Both the position numbers and the translations under genes were made by a program. Shown here in pieces: positions 14,562-23,840 of a stretch of 35,525 nt of DNA (positions are counted from its first letter, which is position 1; each line of letters begins with the position of its first letter). Under the pieces are notes generated by a model, which was not told the origin of the DNA, ran no database searches, and was given only the letters and a program-made list of their open reading frames with translations. Source of the stretch: an uncultured bacterium. Its GTDB lineage: Bacteria; Verrucomicrobiota; Kiritimatiellia; RFP12; UBA1067. The DNA lies in contig CACZAK010000042.1 in the NCBI GenBank assembly GCA_902779075.1, forward strand, positions 1 through 35,525, given 5' to 3'.

Positions 14562-17500
14562 ATGAAAGTGCTACGAAAAGTAGTTGTGCTGGCAAGTGCT
14601 GCCATGTTCGCCTTATTCGCGAATCGCAGTGCAAATGCCGCTCCTATCGAGAACTTCGATGAAACTGCAGGTTCAGATGAGATTCGAGGTGATGCACCAT
14701 GGACTGTCGAAGAAGACGGCTCGTGGCGTTCGGGGCGGATAGGCGTGGGATACTCTTATGCCAGTGTATATGTTGACACTAGCGTATATGCGGTTGGTCC
14801 GGCCGTTGTCTCCTTCGAGATGAAGTCATCTTCGTCAGACGGTGAGGGTGTGTTGAGTTTCTGGACCTATGAAGATTATTCAAGCGAAGCTTCCCTTATT
14901 GGTCTAGACAGTTATGACATCAGTGGCGAGACAGATTGGATGCCCGTTTCATTGGTAGTTACAGATACTGCAGAATTACGGCTTTTCTGGGAGTATTTTG
15001 ACGATTACGAAATCAGCCAAAGCTTAGACGAGGGCTGTGGTTGGGTCAGGAATCTGCAGGTCAACCCATTCGAAGGCGAGATCCGCGACATTACGCTTGA
15101 CTACAATATGGAAGACCTGGGGACAGATTCAATCCAAGTTGCTGACGGCATCGCCATTGGTAGTAGACTTCCATCTTATGATCACGAGATGTACGGCGTC
15201 TATAACGGCTATTGCTTCGTTGGCTGGTTCACAGAACGGGAGGGTGGTGAGCTTGTTACAAGATCCACAGTTGTTACGGAAGACCTTGAGACGCTCTACG
15301 CCCATTGGAGACTAGCTGCTCCCCCGGCGAATGACGACTACGGCAATGCCGAGGAAATCAGCGGCGCGTCGGGTTCTGTTGAAGGAACGCTTGTTGACGC
15401 TACCATCGCAGACAACGACTGCATCTGGTATTATGGAGATGCTGAAAGAACGGTATGGTACAAGTGGACCGCGCCATTTACGGGACAGGTGAAATTCACC
15501 GCGACCGCTGCGAATGGCCGCGACGACCTTCTTTATCTCGTCGCAACATACGGTTACGATGAAGAAAAAGGCGAGTGGAACGATTGTGGATATGATTATG
15601 GCAATACCGTTAGGTTTGCTGTAAAAGAGGGTGAGACCTATTATGTCTCTCTGGCGACGTGGAACTACGTTGTCGAAGGGTTCTCCATCGCATGGGAGCA
15701 GTACATCCCCGTGAAATGGACGGTTGAAGAGGACGGAACATGGCGTTCCGGCGCAATCACAAACAGCGAAGCTTCTACAAAGGAGTTGTTCGTGGTTGGC
15801 CCCGCGCAGGGATCATTCGAGTGGAAGGTCTCTTCGGAGGCCGGGTATGATCGGTTGATGTTCACCATTGACGGAGATTATGTAAGCGAAGTCAGTGGCG
15901 AGACTGACTGGGAAACCATCAACTTCAGCGTGAAGGGAGAAGGCAACCATGTCCTCTCTTGGACGTACTCCAAGGATGGTAGCTATACTGAGGGCGAGGA
16001 CTGCGGTTGGGTCAGGAACTTCCAATGCGATGCGGAAGTAATTGAACCAATTGACGTCGTGACCTATACCCTGACGTTCGACCCTGCGGGCGGCGTGTTC
16101 GCCGAGGGCGTTGAGGCTACGCTGGCACTCGTGCCCGGCGCGGCATACGGCGAGCTTCCCGTGCCTACGCGCGAGGGCTACACGTTCCTCGGCTGGTTCG
16201 ACGCTGACGGAAATCCTGTTACGGCTGATACCTTGATGGGAGAGGCAGACGCGACCATTACGGCCCGTTGGGAGGCGATTACTCCGAATCCCACGGACAA
16301 TCCTGACAATCCGAATCCTACGGACGATCCGGACAATCCTGACAATCCGAATCCCCCTGACAATCCGAATCCCACGGACGATCCGGACAATCCGAATCCC
16401 CCGGACAATCCGAATCCCCCGGACAATCCGAATACTCCGGATACCCCAGTTACCCCGGATACTCCGGTTACCCCGGATACGCCAGACACTACCCAACCGG
16501 CTGCAGTTGAGGTCGTTGTAGGCGAGGGCGTGAAAGATTTCGTGATGCCGTCGAACGTTGTGCTCGTTGCGGGCAAGGCGATTGGTAAGGACAACTTCGT
16601 CAAATTGGTGAAGGCCATTGAGGAGTCCGTTGCGCCTCGTCACGGGCGCAGGCTGGCCGGACTCCTTGACGGCAAGAACTACGCCAACGCCTCTACGATC
16701 GTGAGGGACGGCATGAAGCTTTCGGCCGTGTGGGAGACGTTCAACCCGCTCTACGAGGACGACAAGAACGCGGTCGAGGCAATTGCCGCCCAGACGTACG
16801 ACGGCTACATCCTCGACAAGAACGGCAACAGCGCCGGTTCCATCGTCGTCAAGGTCGGCAGGCCCGGCAGAAAGGACGGCCTTGCGAAGGTGTCCGCGAC
16901 GGTTCAGCTCATCGGCACCAAGAAGAAGATCGCGTTCAAGGCCAAGGACAATGGCAAGGCCGCGCTCCTGGAGACCGGCGCGACGTACGGCGTTGAGCTC
17001 GTTTCTAAGGACTTCGCGCCCATCACCGTGGACGTCGCCGAGAACGGCCTTACCGGCACCTGGGGCAGTTATGAAATCAACGGTGCGCGGAATGTGTCGA
17101 AGAAGAGGACTGTCGCGGCCGCCGCATACGAGAACTGGACCCGCACGGTGAACGTGGCGTTCAGGACGGTCGACGCGACGGGCGACGGTGCAAGCTTCGC
17201 CTGGGGACGCTCCACTGTGTCCGTCGCCATTGGGGCGAAGGGCAAGGTCAAGATAACGGGCACCATGGCCGACGGGTCGAAGGTGAAGGCGTCCACACAG
17301 CTCATGATCGCCGAGTCCGGCGCAGAGGCGTGCGTCAACGCATCCATTCCGCTGTACACGAAGAAGGGCGGTTTGGGCTTCATGCTGTGGCTCGCGAAGG
17401 ACGGCGCCGTGACGGTGGAAAGCGTTTCGGCGTGGGATGCCAAGTCCAAAACCCCCTTTGTCGCCACGCACGAGCCGATTGCGGCCGGGGCGATTGGCGC

Positions 17501-17891
17501 GGCGGGCGGCAAGCTGTCCTTTGCGCTCGTCGACGCACCTGCGACGATCAGAGGCGCTCAGATCCTTGCCGCCGCCCCCGACGGCACTAGCCTGCTGCCT
17601 GACGGAGTCGATGTGGCGGTTGCCGACGGCAAGGTCTCCGTGGCCAAGCGCGCGAAGGTTTCACTCGGCAAGGACGGAACCATCAGGATCAACGGCACGA
17701 ACGCCTCTGGGCTTAAGTTGAAATGCACCCCGAAGACGGGCGCGCTCAAGGGTTCGTTCACGTTCTACGTGAAGAACGGGGAGAAGATCAAGAAGGTCTC
17801 CGTGACGTTGTCCGGCGCCATTGTCGGCGGAAAGGGCTACGGAACTGCCACGATCAAGAAGGTTGGCTCCTTCGGCTTTGAGCTGAAGTAG
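14562..17891 (+). CDS. Secreted InlB-repeat protein with PPC-like domain and shared C-terminal domain
   Basis: 1109 aa. The frame is open from further upstream, but ATG 14562 is chosen because AGGAAAAAGGA precedes it and it begins a signal peptide (MKVLRKVVVLASAAMF, cleavage after ANA near residue 26). Two repeats that start WTVEEDG(S/T)WRSG and end CGWVRN lie at about 36-168 and 385-489. InlB B-repeats (GY.F.GWF) lie at 176-249 and 502-570. Residues 255-378 resemble a bacterial pre-peptidase C-terminal (PPC-like) beta-sandwich. A Pro/Asn/Asp tract (about 573-645) leads to the C-terminal domain shared with the two previous genes, in a more diverged form. It is probably an exported surface or secreted binding protein. 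No catalytic domain is recognised. Confidence 0.8.
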   Translation: MKVLRKVVVLASAAMFALFANRSANAAPIENFDETAGSDEIRGDAPWTVEEDGSWRSGRIGVGYSYASVYVDTSVYAVGPAVVSFEMKSSSSDGEGVLSFWTYEDYSSEASLIGLDSYDISGETDWMPVSLVVTDTAELRLFWEYFDDYEISQSLDEGCGWVRNLQVNPFEGEIRDITLDYNMEDLGTDSIQVADGIAIGSRLPSYDHEMYGVYNGYCFVGWFTEREGGELVTRSTVVTEDLETLYAHWRLAAPPANDDYGNAEEISGASGSVEGTLVDATIADNDCIWYYGDAERTVWYKWTAPFTGQVKFTATAANGRDDLLYLVATYGYDEEKGEWNDCGYDYGNTVRFAVKEGETYYVSLATWNYVVEGFSIAWEQYIPVKWTVEEDGTWRSGAITNSEASTKELFVVGPAQGSFEWKVSSEAGYDRLMFTIDGDYVSEVSGETDWETINFSVKGEGNHVLSWTYSKDGSYTEGEDCGWVRNFQCDAEVIEPIDVVTYTLTFDPAGGVFAEGVEATLALVPGAAYGELPVPTREGYTFLGWFDADGNPVTADTLMGEADATITARWEAITPNPTDNPDNPNPTDDPDNPDNPNPPDNPNPTDDPDNPNPPDNPNPPDNPNTPDTPVTPDTPVTPDTPDTTQPAAVEVVVGEGVKDFVMPSNVVLVAGKAIGKDNFVKLVKAIEESVAPRHGRRLAGLLDGKNYANASTIVRDGMKLSAVWETFNPLYEDDKNAVEAIAAQTYDGYILDKNGNSAGSIVVKVGRPGRKDGLAKVSATVQLIGTKKKIAFKAKDNGKAALLETGATYGVELVSKDFAPITVDVAENGLTGTWGSYEINGARNVSKKRTVAAAAYENWTRTVNVAFRTVDATGDGASFAWGRSTVSVAIGAKGKVKITGTMADGSKVKASTQLMIAESGAEACVNASIPLYTKKGGLGFMLWLAKDGAVTVESVSAWDAKSKTPFVATHEPIAAGAIGAAGGKLSFALVDAPATIRGAQILAAAPDGTSLLPDGVDVAVADGKVSVAKRAKVSLGKDGTIRINGTNASGLKLKCTPKTGALKGSFTFYVKNGEKIKKVSVTLSGAIVGGKGYGTATIKKVGSFGFELK
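16283..16495 (+). repeat. Pro/Asn/Asp-rich tandem repeats (linker)
   Basis: Degenerate 6- and 9-bp units of the CCGAATCCC and GACAATCCG type encode NPTDNPDNP and later TPVTPD tripeptide-like repeats. They form the linker before the C-terminal domain of the third giant protein. This is the third different low-complexity linker at the same architectural position in the three paralogues. Confidence 0.8.
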
Positions 17892-17905
17892 CCTTTGCGG
17901 ACGGG

Positions 17906-17938
17906 GGCGGTGCGCGGTCCGCCGGATCGCGCATCGCC
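17906..17938. terminator. Inverted repeat after the third giant gene
   Basis: GGCGGTGCGC (17906-17915) pairs with GCGCATCGCC (17929-17938) with one G-T wobble and a 13-nt loop. It lies 14 bp past the stop codon. There is no T-tract, so it may be a terminator of non-canonical type or an mRNA 3'-end stabiliser. Confidence 0.4.
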
Positions 17939-17958
17939 TTCGCCATGGAGACGTTTGA

Positions 17959-18669
17959 TTGAAGATTTCTGCGTCTTTTGCCGGGGCCGTACTTCGTGCG
18001 GCCCTGCCTTTTTTAGCCGCCGCGCTGGCGGCCATGTTCCCGCTTTTTGCGACGGATGCGGCCTGCAGGTACGCGCCGATGGCGGAGGCTTTCGCCGAGG
18101 GGAACTGGTCCGAGGCGTTCCATCCGCGCTTTGGTGTGGGCTTTCCAGTGATCGCCGGGCTGATACGTTTCGTGACGCGCTGTGACGGATATTCGGCATG
18201 TGCCGCCGCCTCGACGCTTGCATGGGCATTCTGCGCATGGCCTGTCTATGGAATTGCGTCACGGATATGGGATCGACGCGTTGCCTGGTTCGCCGTAATC
18301 CTGTATGTGCTGTGTCCGCAGCCGCTCGTATGGGCGTTAAAGGGGCTCCGCGAGCCGTTCAAGATGCTTGGGGTTATTATGATGGCCGACGCGATCTTCT
18401 CGGCGCGCTCGCAGTCGTGGCGCGCTGCGGCGAAGGCGGCTGTGGCGCTTTGCCTTCTTTTCATGTTCAAGTGCGACGCAATTGCCCTGGGCGGCGTCCT
18501 CGCGTTTGTTTTTGCACTGCTCGACGGGTTCCGCTGGCGGACGCTCGTCGTGGCTCTTTCGGGCGCGCTGGCCCTGCAGCCGATGTGCGCGCTTGTCTAT
18601 TCCTGGACGGGATATTGGCTGCCCGCCCCGCATTACGTGCCTTTGTGGCAGAAAGCGTTTGGAGGATAA
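17959..18669 (+). pseudogene. GT-C-like membrane glycosyltransferase, N-terminal part (split)
   Basis: 236 aa with several hydrophobic membrane segments. The pattern RYAPMAEAFAEGNWSEAFHP after the first membrane segment recalls the first loop of the PMT/ArnT-like GT-C superfamily (family 39 style), which use lipid-linked sugar donors. The start is TTG at 17959, with GGAG eight bases upstream. The frame ends at TAA 18667-18669 in the middle of what looks like one protein. The continuation lies in the +1 frame (18674-19459). This may be a frameshift mutation, an assembly error or a true gene split. Family assignment is moderate. Confidence 0.6.
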
Positions 18670-18673
18670 GGCG

Positions 18674-19459
18674 GTGGTTGCGGAGTGTGTCAGGTTCTTC
18701 TTGGATAGGCCAATCGCGGTTGCGCTTGGCGGCGCGCATTTCCTGATCTATGCGCTGCCCGCGTGGGGTGTTCTGCTTGTGCGCCTGGTAATGGGGCGCA
18801 TGGGTAGGTGCGAGCTGGGGCTTTTTGCGATTTTTACCGGCGCACTGTTACTTGAGGGATTGCAGCTCGCCGTTGACGGTTTTTCGTTTTTCGGCGGTGA
18901 GACATGGGGCCTTCCCCGCTATTTTGGCGTGTTTGCGCCGCTTCTATGGCTTTGGTCGGCATGGTCGCTTGCGGCGCTTTGGAACGTGTCGTCAGGTTGG
19001 AGACGGTGGCTTGCCCGCAGCGCGGTCGTTGGTGCGCTGGGGTGGATTTTCATATCTCAGGGCGTGATGTCGTTCGAGACATTCTACCGCAAGGGTGCCC
19101 GGCATGACGCATTGGTCGCCGCCGAGCGCATCGCGCCGACTATTCGCGGCGACTACAGGGGGCCAAAACGGCAGACAGAGAATAAAAGAACCCTTGCCGA
19201 GTATTACACGACGCGACGCCCCGTCGTGTTTAGCGACTTTGCCGCGGCGGCATGGATGGTCCGCGGTCAGTCGGAGGGAGCGCTGCAAGGACGCAGACTA
19301 TGCCCCTATCCCGACGACTACCTCTTCATCCGCGTTGGAAGCGGCTATGGCGGCATGAACACTGTCGATTCCAGGCTATATGACTATGTCAGGAGCGTGC
19401 GTGGCGGCCTTGGTGCCGAATGGCGGTTATTTCGCCGAAAAACCACCCCTCATCGGTGA
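18674..19459 (+). pseudogene. GT-C-like membrane glycosyltransferase, C-terminal part (split)
   Basis: About 261 aa in the +1 frame relative to the preceding fragment. It contains several membrane segments followed by a soluble C-terminal part with PVVFSDFAAAAWMV and PYPDDYLFIRVG. The frame is open upstream to 18482, but that overlap only shadows the first fragment. GGAGG at 18661-18665 stands about eight bases before GTG 18674, so it could be translated as a separate, coupled polypeptide. One extra base near 18661-18670 would equally explain the break. The 3' end overlaps the inverted repeat before rhaB. Confidence 0.55.
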
Positions 19460-19462
19460 AAT
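19429..19462. promoter_or_regulatory. Inverted repeat upstream of rhaB
   Basis: ATTTCGCCGA (19429-19438) pairs with TCGGTGAAAT (19453-19462) with one G-T wobble and a 14-nt loop. It is directly followed by TATGAT (19463-19468), a possible -10 with no good -35 at 17 bp. It may be an operator-like site controlling rhaB or a terminator of the preceding gene. Confidence 0.35.
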
Positions 19463-19501
19463 TATGATAAACTATTGCGTCATCCAAATCTAGGAGAAAC
19501 A

Positions 19502-20950
19502 ATGACCTACCATCTCGCAATCGACATCGGGGCGTCTTCGGGACGCCACATCCTCGGCCACCTCGAAGACGGGAAGATGATTCTCGAGGAGGTGTTCCGC
19601 TTCGACAACTCGCAGATCCGCAAGGACGGACACGACTGCTGGGACCACCAGGCACTCGCCCGCAGCGTGCTGCAGGGCATCGCGAAGTGCAAGGAGATCG
19701 GCAAGAGCCCCGCCACTATCGGCATCGATACCTGGGGCGTCGACTTTGTTCTTCTTGATGAGCAGGGCTTGCCCTGCTCGGATATGGTGGCCTACCGCGA
19801 CGCGCGCACGGAGGGTGCGGACGCGCTCGTGGACGCCGCGATCTCCGCCGACGAGCTCTACGCCCGCTGCGGCATCCAGAAGATGCTCTTCAACACCATC
19901 TACCAGCTCGCCGCGCTCAAGAAGGAGCATCCCGAGCAGATCGAGAAGGCGCAGCGCCTCCTGATGGTGCCGGAGTACCTGAACTTCGTCCTCACGGGCA
20001 AGATGGCGAACGAATACACGAACGCGACGACGGGCAACCTCGTCAACGCGCGCGCGAAGGACTGGGACTGGGAGGTGATCGACAAGCTCGGCCTCCCGCG
20101 CCGCATTTTCGGTAAGCTGGAAATGCCCGGCACGACGCTGGGTGGACTCACCTCCGCCGTACAGGCCGCAGTGGGCTTCGACGCACAGGTCGTCCTGCCC
20201 GCCACGCACGATACGGGCAGCGCCTTCCTCGCCGTCCCGGCGCGCGACGACCAGGCGGTGTACATCTCGAGCGGTACCTGGTCCCTCCTCGGCGTTGAGA
20301 ACGCCGAGCCGATCACCACGCCCGAGGCGAAGGCCGCGAACTTCACGAACGAGGGCGGCGCGTGGTACCGTTTCCGCTTCCTTAAGAACATCATGGGTCT
20401 CTGGATGATTCAGTCCATCCGCCGTGAGCTGAACGGCGTGGACTACGTGGAGGGCAAGGAGACGACGGCGACCTGGACGCTCGCCGACTACGAGAAGGGG
20501 AAGAAGTACTCCTTCGCCGACCTCGAAAACGCGGCCAAGGCGGCCACGTCGTTCGCGGGACGCGTGAGCGCGAACGACACGCGCTTCCTCGCGCCCGCCT
20601 CGATGATCGCGGAGGTGCAGGCGGCGGCGGACGTCAAGCCCGCCACCGTGGGCGAGCTGATGCAGTGTGTTTACGCCTCGCTCGCCGACTGCTACGCGAA
20701 GATGATCAAGAACCTCGCGCAGCTCACGGGCAAGACCTACACCTCTATCAACATCGTGGGCGGCGGCTCGAAGGACGGCTACCTCAACAAGCTCACCGCC
20801 GAGGCTACTGGCCTTGAGGTGTTCGCCGGTCCCACCGAGGGCACGGCGATCGGCAACCTCATCGTGCAGTTCATCGCCGCGGGCGAACTCGCCGACCTCG
20901 CAGATGCCCGCGCGTGCGTGAGCCGCAGCTTCGACGTGACGAAGGTGTAG
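19502..20950 (+). CDS. rhaB: Rhamnulokinase
   Basis: 482 aa, close to the usual RhaB length of about 490. It phosphorylates L-rhamnulose to L-rhamnulose-1-phosphate in cytosolic rhamnose breakdown. It is an FGGY-family kinase: the N-terminal phosphate-binding motif AIDIGASSGRH lies near residues 6-16, IGIDTWGVDFVLLD follows, then YISSGTWSLLGVE, the RhaB-typical NFTNEGG..RFRFLKNIMGLW, and the C-terminal nucleotide-site motif NIVGGGSKDGYLN. The start is ATG 19502 behind CTAGGAGAAACA; a nine-codon upstream extension from TTG has no ribosome site. No other rhamnose genes (rhaA, rhaD) are in the window. Codon use is strongly C-ending compared with its neighbours, suggesting good expression. Confidence 0.95.
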   Translation: MTYHLAIDIGASSGRHILGHLEDGKMILEEVFRFDNSQIRKDGHDCWDHQALARSVLQGIAKCKEIGKSPATIGIDTWGVDFVLLDEQGLPCSDMVAYRDARTEGADALVDAAISADELYARCGIQKMLFNTIYQLAALKKEHPEQIEKAQRLLMVPEYLNFVLTGKMANEYTNATTGNLVNARAKDWDWEVIDKLGLPRRIFGKLEMPGTTLGGLTSAVQAAVGFDAQVVLPATHDTGSAFLAVPARDDQAVYISSGTWSLLGVENAEPITTPEAKAANFTNEGGAWYRFRFLKNIMGLWMIQSIRRELNGVDYVEGKETTATWTLADYEKGKKYSFADLENAAKAATSFAGRVSANDTRFLAPASMIAEVQAAADVKPATVGELMQCVYASLADCYAKMIKNLAQLTGKTYTSINIVGGGSKDGYLNKLTAEATGLEVFAGPTEGTAIGNLIVQFIAAGELADLADARACVSRSFDVTKV

Positions 20951-20953
20951 GCC

Positions 20954-21709
20954 ATGTACTACCTGAACAAAATCGTGTGGGCGATGGTAAATCCGTTTGC
21001 CATCGGAATGCTGCTCGCAGTTGCAGGAATCGTTTTTGCCTGTCTGCGGAAGCGCAAGACATGCGTGGGGCTGTTCGTGTCAGCCGTCACATGGTTGTGG
21101 TTCTGGTCCATGCCGCTTGTTGCGGATGCGTTAGGCTCATCGCTTGAGTCCGAGTTCCCGCCCGAGTCCGTGGAGCAGTTGCCACAGGCGGACGCGATAA
21201 TCCTCCTCGGCGGCGGAATGAGCGCGGCGACCAACGTCTGCCCTTACGCGAACATCAGCGCCGCAGCCGACCGTGCGTGGCATTCGGCGCGGATATTCAA
21301 GGCGGGCAAGGCACCGCTGATCGTGCCGAGCGGCGTAGGATGCGAGTGCACCGAAGTGCCGTTCCTCGTCGATTTGGGCGTGCCGCGCGGGGCTATCCGC
21401 GCCGAGGCTGAGTCGCGCAACACGGAGGAGAACGCGAAATTCGTGGCCGAACTCCTAAAGGACCGCGACCACCCGAGGGTGATCCTCGTCACGAGCGCCT
21501 GGCACATGCGCCGTGCGCTTCTCATGTACCAGCGCTACGCTCAGAATTTGGAGATCGTCCCGGCGGCCTGCGACTATGAAAGCATGATCAACCGTGCCCA
21601 TCCGTTCCGCTGCGGAGACCTGTGCCCGGACTACTACGCCCTTGCCGCGTCCTGCACGATCTGGAAGGAAGTGCTCGGCTACTGGTGGTACAAGATCGCG
21701 CGCCGATGA
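20954..21709 (+). CDS. DUF218 family protein (ElyC/SanA/YdcF-like)
   Basis: 251 aa. Two N-terminal membrane segments (about residues 10-30 and 38-58) precede a DUF218 domain. That domain carries DAIILLGGG, the family motif ESRNTEENAKF and VILVTSAWHMRRA. ElyC and SanA of E. coli belong to this family and affect envelope polymer synthesis, probably through undecaprenyl-linked intermediates. The exact reaction is unsettled. The start is 3 bp after rhaB and the end overlaps the next gene by ATGA, so it is translationally coupled to a glycosyltransferase. This context supports an envelope glycan role. Confidence 0.85.
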   Translation: MYYLNKIVWAMVNPFAIGMLLAVAGIVFACLRKRKTCVGLFVSAVTWLWFWSMPLVADALGSSLESEFPPESVEQLPQADAIILLGGGMSAATNVCPYANISAAADRAWHSARIFKAGKAPLIVPSGVGCECTEVPFLVDLGVPRGAIRAEAESRNTEENAKFVAELLKDRDHPRVILVTSAWHMRRALLMYQRYAQNLEIVPAACDYESMINRAHPFRCGDLCPDYYALAASCTIWKEVLGYWWYKIARR

Positions 21710-22776
21710 AGATCTGCTGGTGGACACCTTTCCCGACGGTTAACGAGTCAGCGCTTGTCGCGGCGTTGCGTTCATCTGGCGCGGACGTTGTCGTCTGTTA
21801 TTTCAGGAAATACGACGCATACCGCAAGATGATCGGTTGGAGGGAGCGTCCTCTTGAGAGCCATGAATTTTTTGCTGAGACGATTCGCTCCGCACGCCGG
21901 CAGATACCTGATTTCATCGATCGCGTTCAGCTCGTGCCGTCGTTTTCAGATGGAATAAGCTGGCGGCTCGTACTTTGGTGCATTGCGTTTCGGCATCCAT
22001 GGTTTGCGTTTGTGGAGCGTTCTGTGTGCAGGTTGCGTTCCTGGCCGGTTCGCAAGGCGTTTGCGATGGCCGTCAATCGCTATGCGCTTAAGTTGTTCTG
22101 CATTGGAAATCTTGCCATTGAACAGTTTGCGGCATTGGGTGTGCGGCGCAGAAAACTTGAATGGAGCGCATACGCAATGCCACCGCTCCGCGATGATGCC
22201 TTGTGCGTTCGGAAAATTCATGAAGGAGTCCGTTTTGCGTTTGTCGGAGCATTGATGGAGCACAAGGCAGTTGACGTCTTGGCAGCTGCATTTTCTGCGG
22301 TGAGGGCCGTGCACAAAGACGCATCTTTAAAGATTGTCGGTACGGGACCTCTCAGATATCTGTTTGCAGGCATGGATGGTGTTGAAATGTTTGGCGTCGT
22401 CGCACCGGATGCCGTGGCAGGGGCCGTCTCGGATTGCGACGTGATTGTGTTGCCGAGTCGGCGTGATGCGTGGGGCATAGCGCTGGTGGAGGGGGCGGCA
22501 ATGGGAATGGCGATGATAGCCGGCGACAGGGTTGGGGCTTCGGAACTCGTTTCGGACACCCCGAGAAATGGCTTTGTCGTGAAGTCAGGAGACGTTGAGG
22601 CTCTTACAGAGGCAATGATGCGGTATGCAGATGCACCGGAACTGGCCGCTGAGCATGGTGCAAATGCTCGGCTTGTCATGCGCAAAGTGGGAGCGCCTGC
22701 CATTGCGGACAGGATGCTAAAGGCCATTGGCGAATCGCTGGCGGAGAGAGGGGGATCAAATGGTCAGGGTGTTTGA
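21706..22776 (+). CDS. Glycosyltransferase family 4 (GT-B)
   Basis: 356 aa. ATG 21706 overlaps the preceding stop as ATGA, and MKICWWTPFP is a typical GT-B beginning. The C-terminal nucleotide-sugar half contains FVGALMEHKAVDVL, LKIVGTGP and the E-x7-E-type segment DAWGIALVEGAAMGM, where the first acidic residue is Asp rather than Glu. Such enzymes transfer a sugar from a nucleotide donor to a growing glycan on the cytoplasmic face. The donor and acceptor are not deducible. The 3' end overlaps the next gene by 17 bp. Confidence 0.85.
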   Translation: MKICWWTPFPTVNESALVAALRSSGADVVVCYFRKYDAYRKMIGWRERPLESHEFFAETIRSARRQIPDFIDRVQLVPSFSDGISWRLVLWCIAFRHPWFAFVERSVCRLRSWPVRKAFAMAVNRYALKLFCIGNLAIEQFAALGVRRRKLEWSAYAMPPLRDDALCVRKIHEGVRFAFVGALMEHKAVDVLAAAFSAVRAVHKDASLKIVGTGPLRYLFAGMDGVEMFGVVAPDAVAGAVSDCDVIVLPSRRDAWGIALVEGAAMGMAMIAGDRVGASELVSDTPRNGFVVKSGDVEALTEAMMRYADAPELAAEHGANARLVMRKVGAPAIADRMLKAIGESLAERGGSNGQGV

Positions 22777-23800
22777 TACTTTTGCCGACAATGTTGTTTC
22801 CGCATGGCGGAAGTTGGAGGATATTTCTGACGGTTCGGTGTTTCAATCACTTGACTGGTGCCGAAATGCATGGGAGTCGCTGCTTGCATCTCGGGCCGGT
22901 AATCGCCTGTACTTGATGCTTTGGAGTGGCCTCGAAGAGGAAAGTCCGGTCATCATGCCTACGTTCCTCGACAATCATGGGACGTTGCGTTTCATAAACG
23001 ACGAGCATTCAGACTGCGGCGATGCCATCTACGAGCGCGGATACAACAATCATTTTGCATTCAAGGAACTGGCTGAAGCCTTAATTGCGGATCGTTGCGT
23101 CCGTTCTGTTTGCCTTCAGAAAATCCGACGTTATTCCGAAGCGTTGGGATATCTTAGCGTTTTCCTGAGGGGGCCTCTTGTCTATCGTGACCATGCTTAC
23201 CCATGGTTGGAGATTCCTCACGCAGAGGATTTCAGTTCAGCGCAAAGACATCTTCGCAGCAGGGATCGTAACAGAATCGCGTATTGTCAGCGGGAGGCGG
23301 CCTCGGCGCGAGTTACAGTCTATTCTTTACAGTCTGGGACTACTTTTCCTGAGACTCAGATTGTAATGTTGCGTGACCTCATGCGTCGAAAAGGGTGGCG
23401 CGATACAAATTTTATAGACGAGACGATGCTGCAGTTCATTCGCCGGGTTTACGAAAGCGGTCTTTGCGAGGTGTTGTCAGTAAGCGATGGCGACGAGGTT
23501 ATGTCCATTGCAATTCTGCTTAAGTATCATAAAAGCGTGCTATGTTGGCTCATGCTTTACCAAGACGCAAAATGGAATGCTTATTTGCATGTTCTTTGTC
23601 TTGATAAGTTAGCTCGCGTAGGAGGATGCGCTTTTGATTTTGGGGTCGGCATATACGACTATAAAATGAGGCCTTTTCGCCCGAAGCTCGAGTGTACGTT
23701 CTCCTTGCGTTGGGGTCGGGGATTCTTTTCTCGCCTTTATGCCTATCTGCGCATGAACTGGCGTTTCATTCGTGTGTATTGGGGGAGCCGCGAAAAATGA
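22760..23800 (+). CDS. GNAT/FemAB-like acyltransferase (CelD/BioF2 type)
   Basis: 346 aa. ATG 22760 is preceded by GAGAGGGGGA and begins MVRVFDTFADNV; an 11-codon upstream extension exists without support. The N-terminal half contains VFQSLDWCRNAWESL. The C-terminal half has RSRDRNRIAYCQREAA and, further on, a segment reading CWLMLYQDAKWNAYLHV. This is the pattern of the GNAT_acetyltransf_6 (CelD-like) family, members of which acylate exopolysaccharide or attach residues to cell-wall sugars. The substrate is unknown. It sits between a glycosyltransferase and a deacetylase and overlaps the former, so glycan modification is likely. Confidence 0.75.
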   Translation: MVRVFDTFADNVVSAWRKLEDISDGSVFQSLDWCRNAWESLLASRAGNRLYLMLWSGLEEESPVIMPTFLDNHGTLRFINDEHSDCGDAIYERGYNNHFAFKELAEALIADRCVRSVCLQKIRRYSEALGYLSVFLRGPLVYRDHAYPWLEIPHAEDFSSAQRHLRSRDRNRIAYCQREAASARVTVYSLQSGTTFPETQIVMLRDLMRRKGWRDTNFIDETMLQFIRRVYESGLCEVLSVSDGDEVMSIAILLKYHKSVLCWLMLYQDAKWNAYLHVLCLDKLARVGGCAFDFGVGIYDYKMRPFRPKLECTFSLRWGRGFFSRLYAYLRMNWRFIRVYWGSREK

Positions 23801-23840
23801 CGTTAAAAATGAAGGGACAATAAATGGAGTGGGCTACGGC

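Noticed and set aside
15813..17471. 552-codon open frame on the minus strand
   Set aside because: Antisense of the third giant gene. The repeated IRIVRGIR segment only mirrors the Pro/Asn/Asp repeat tract. It has no family motif.
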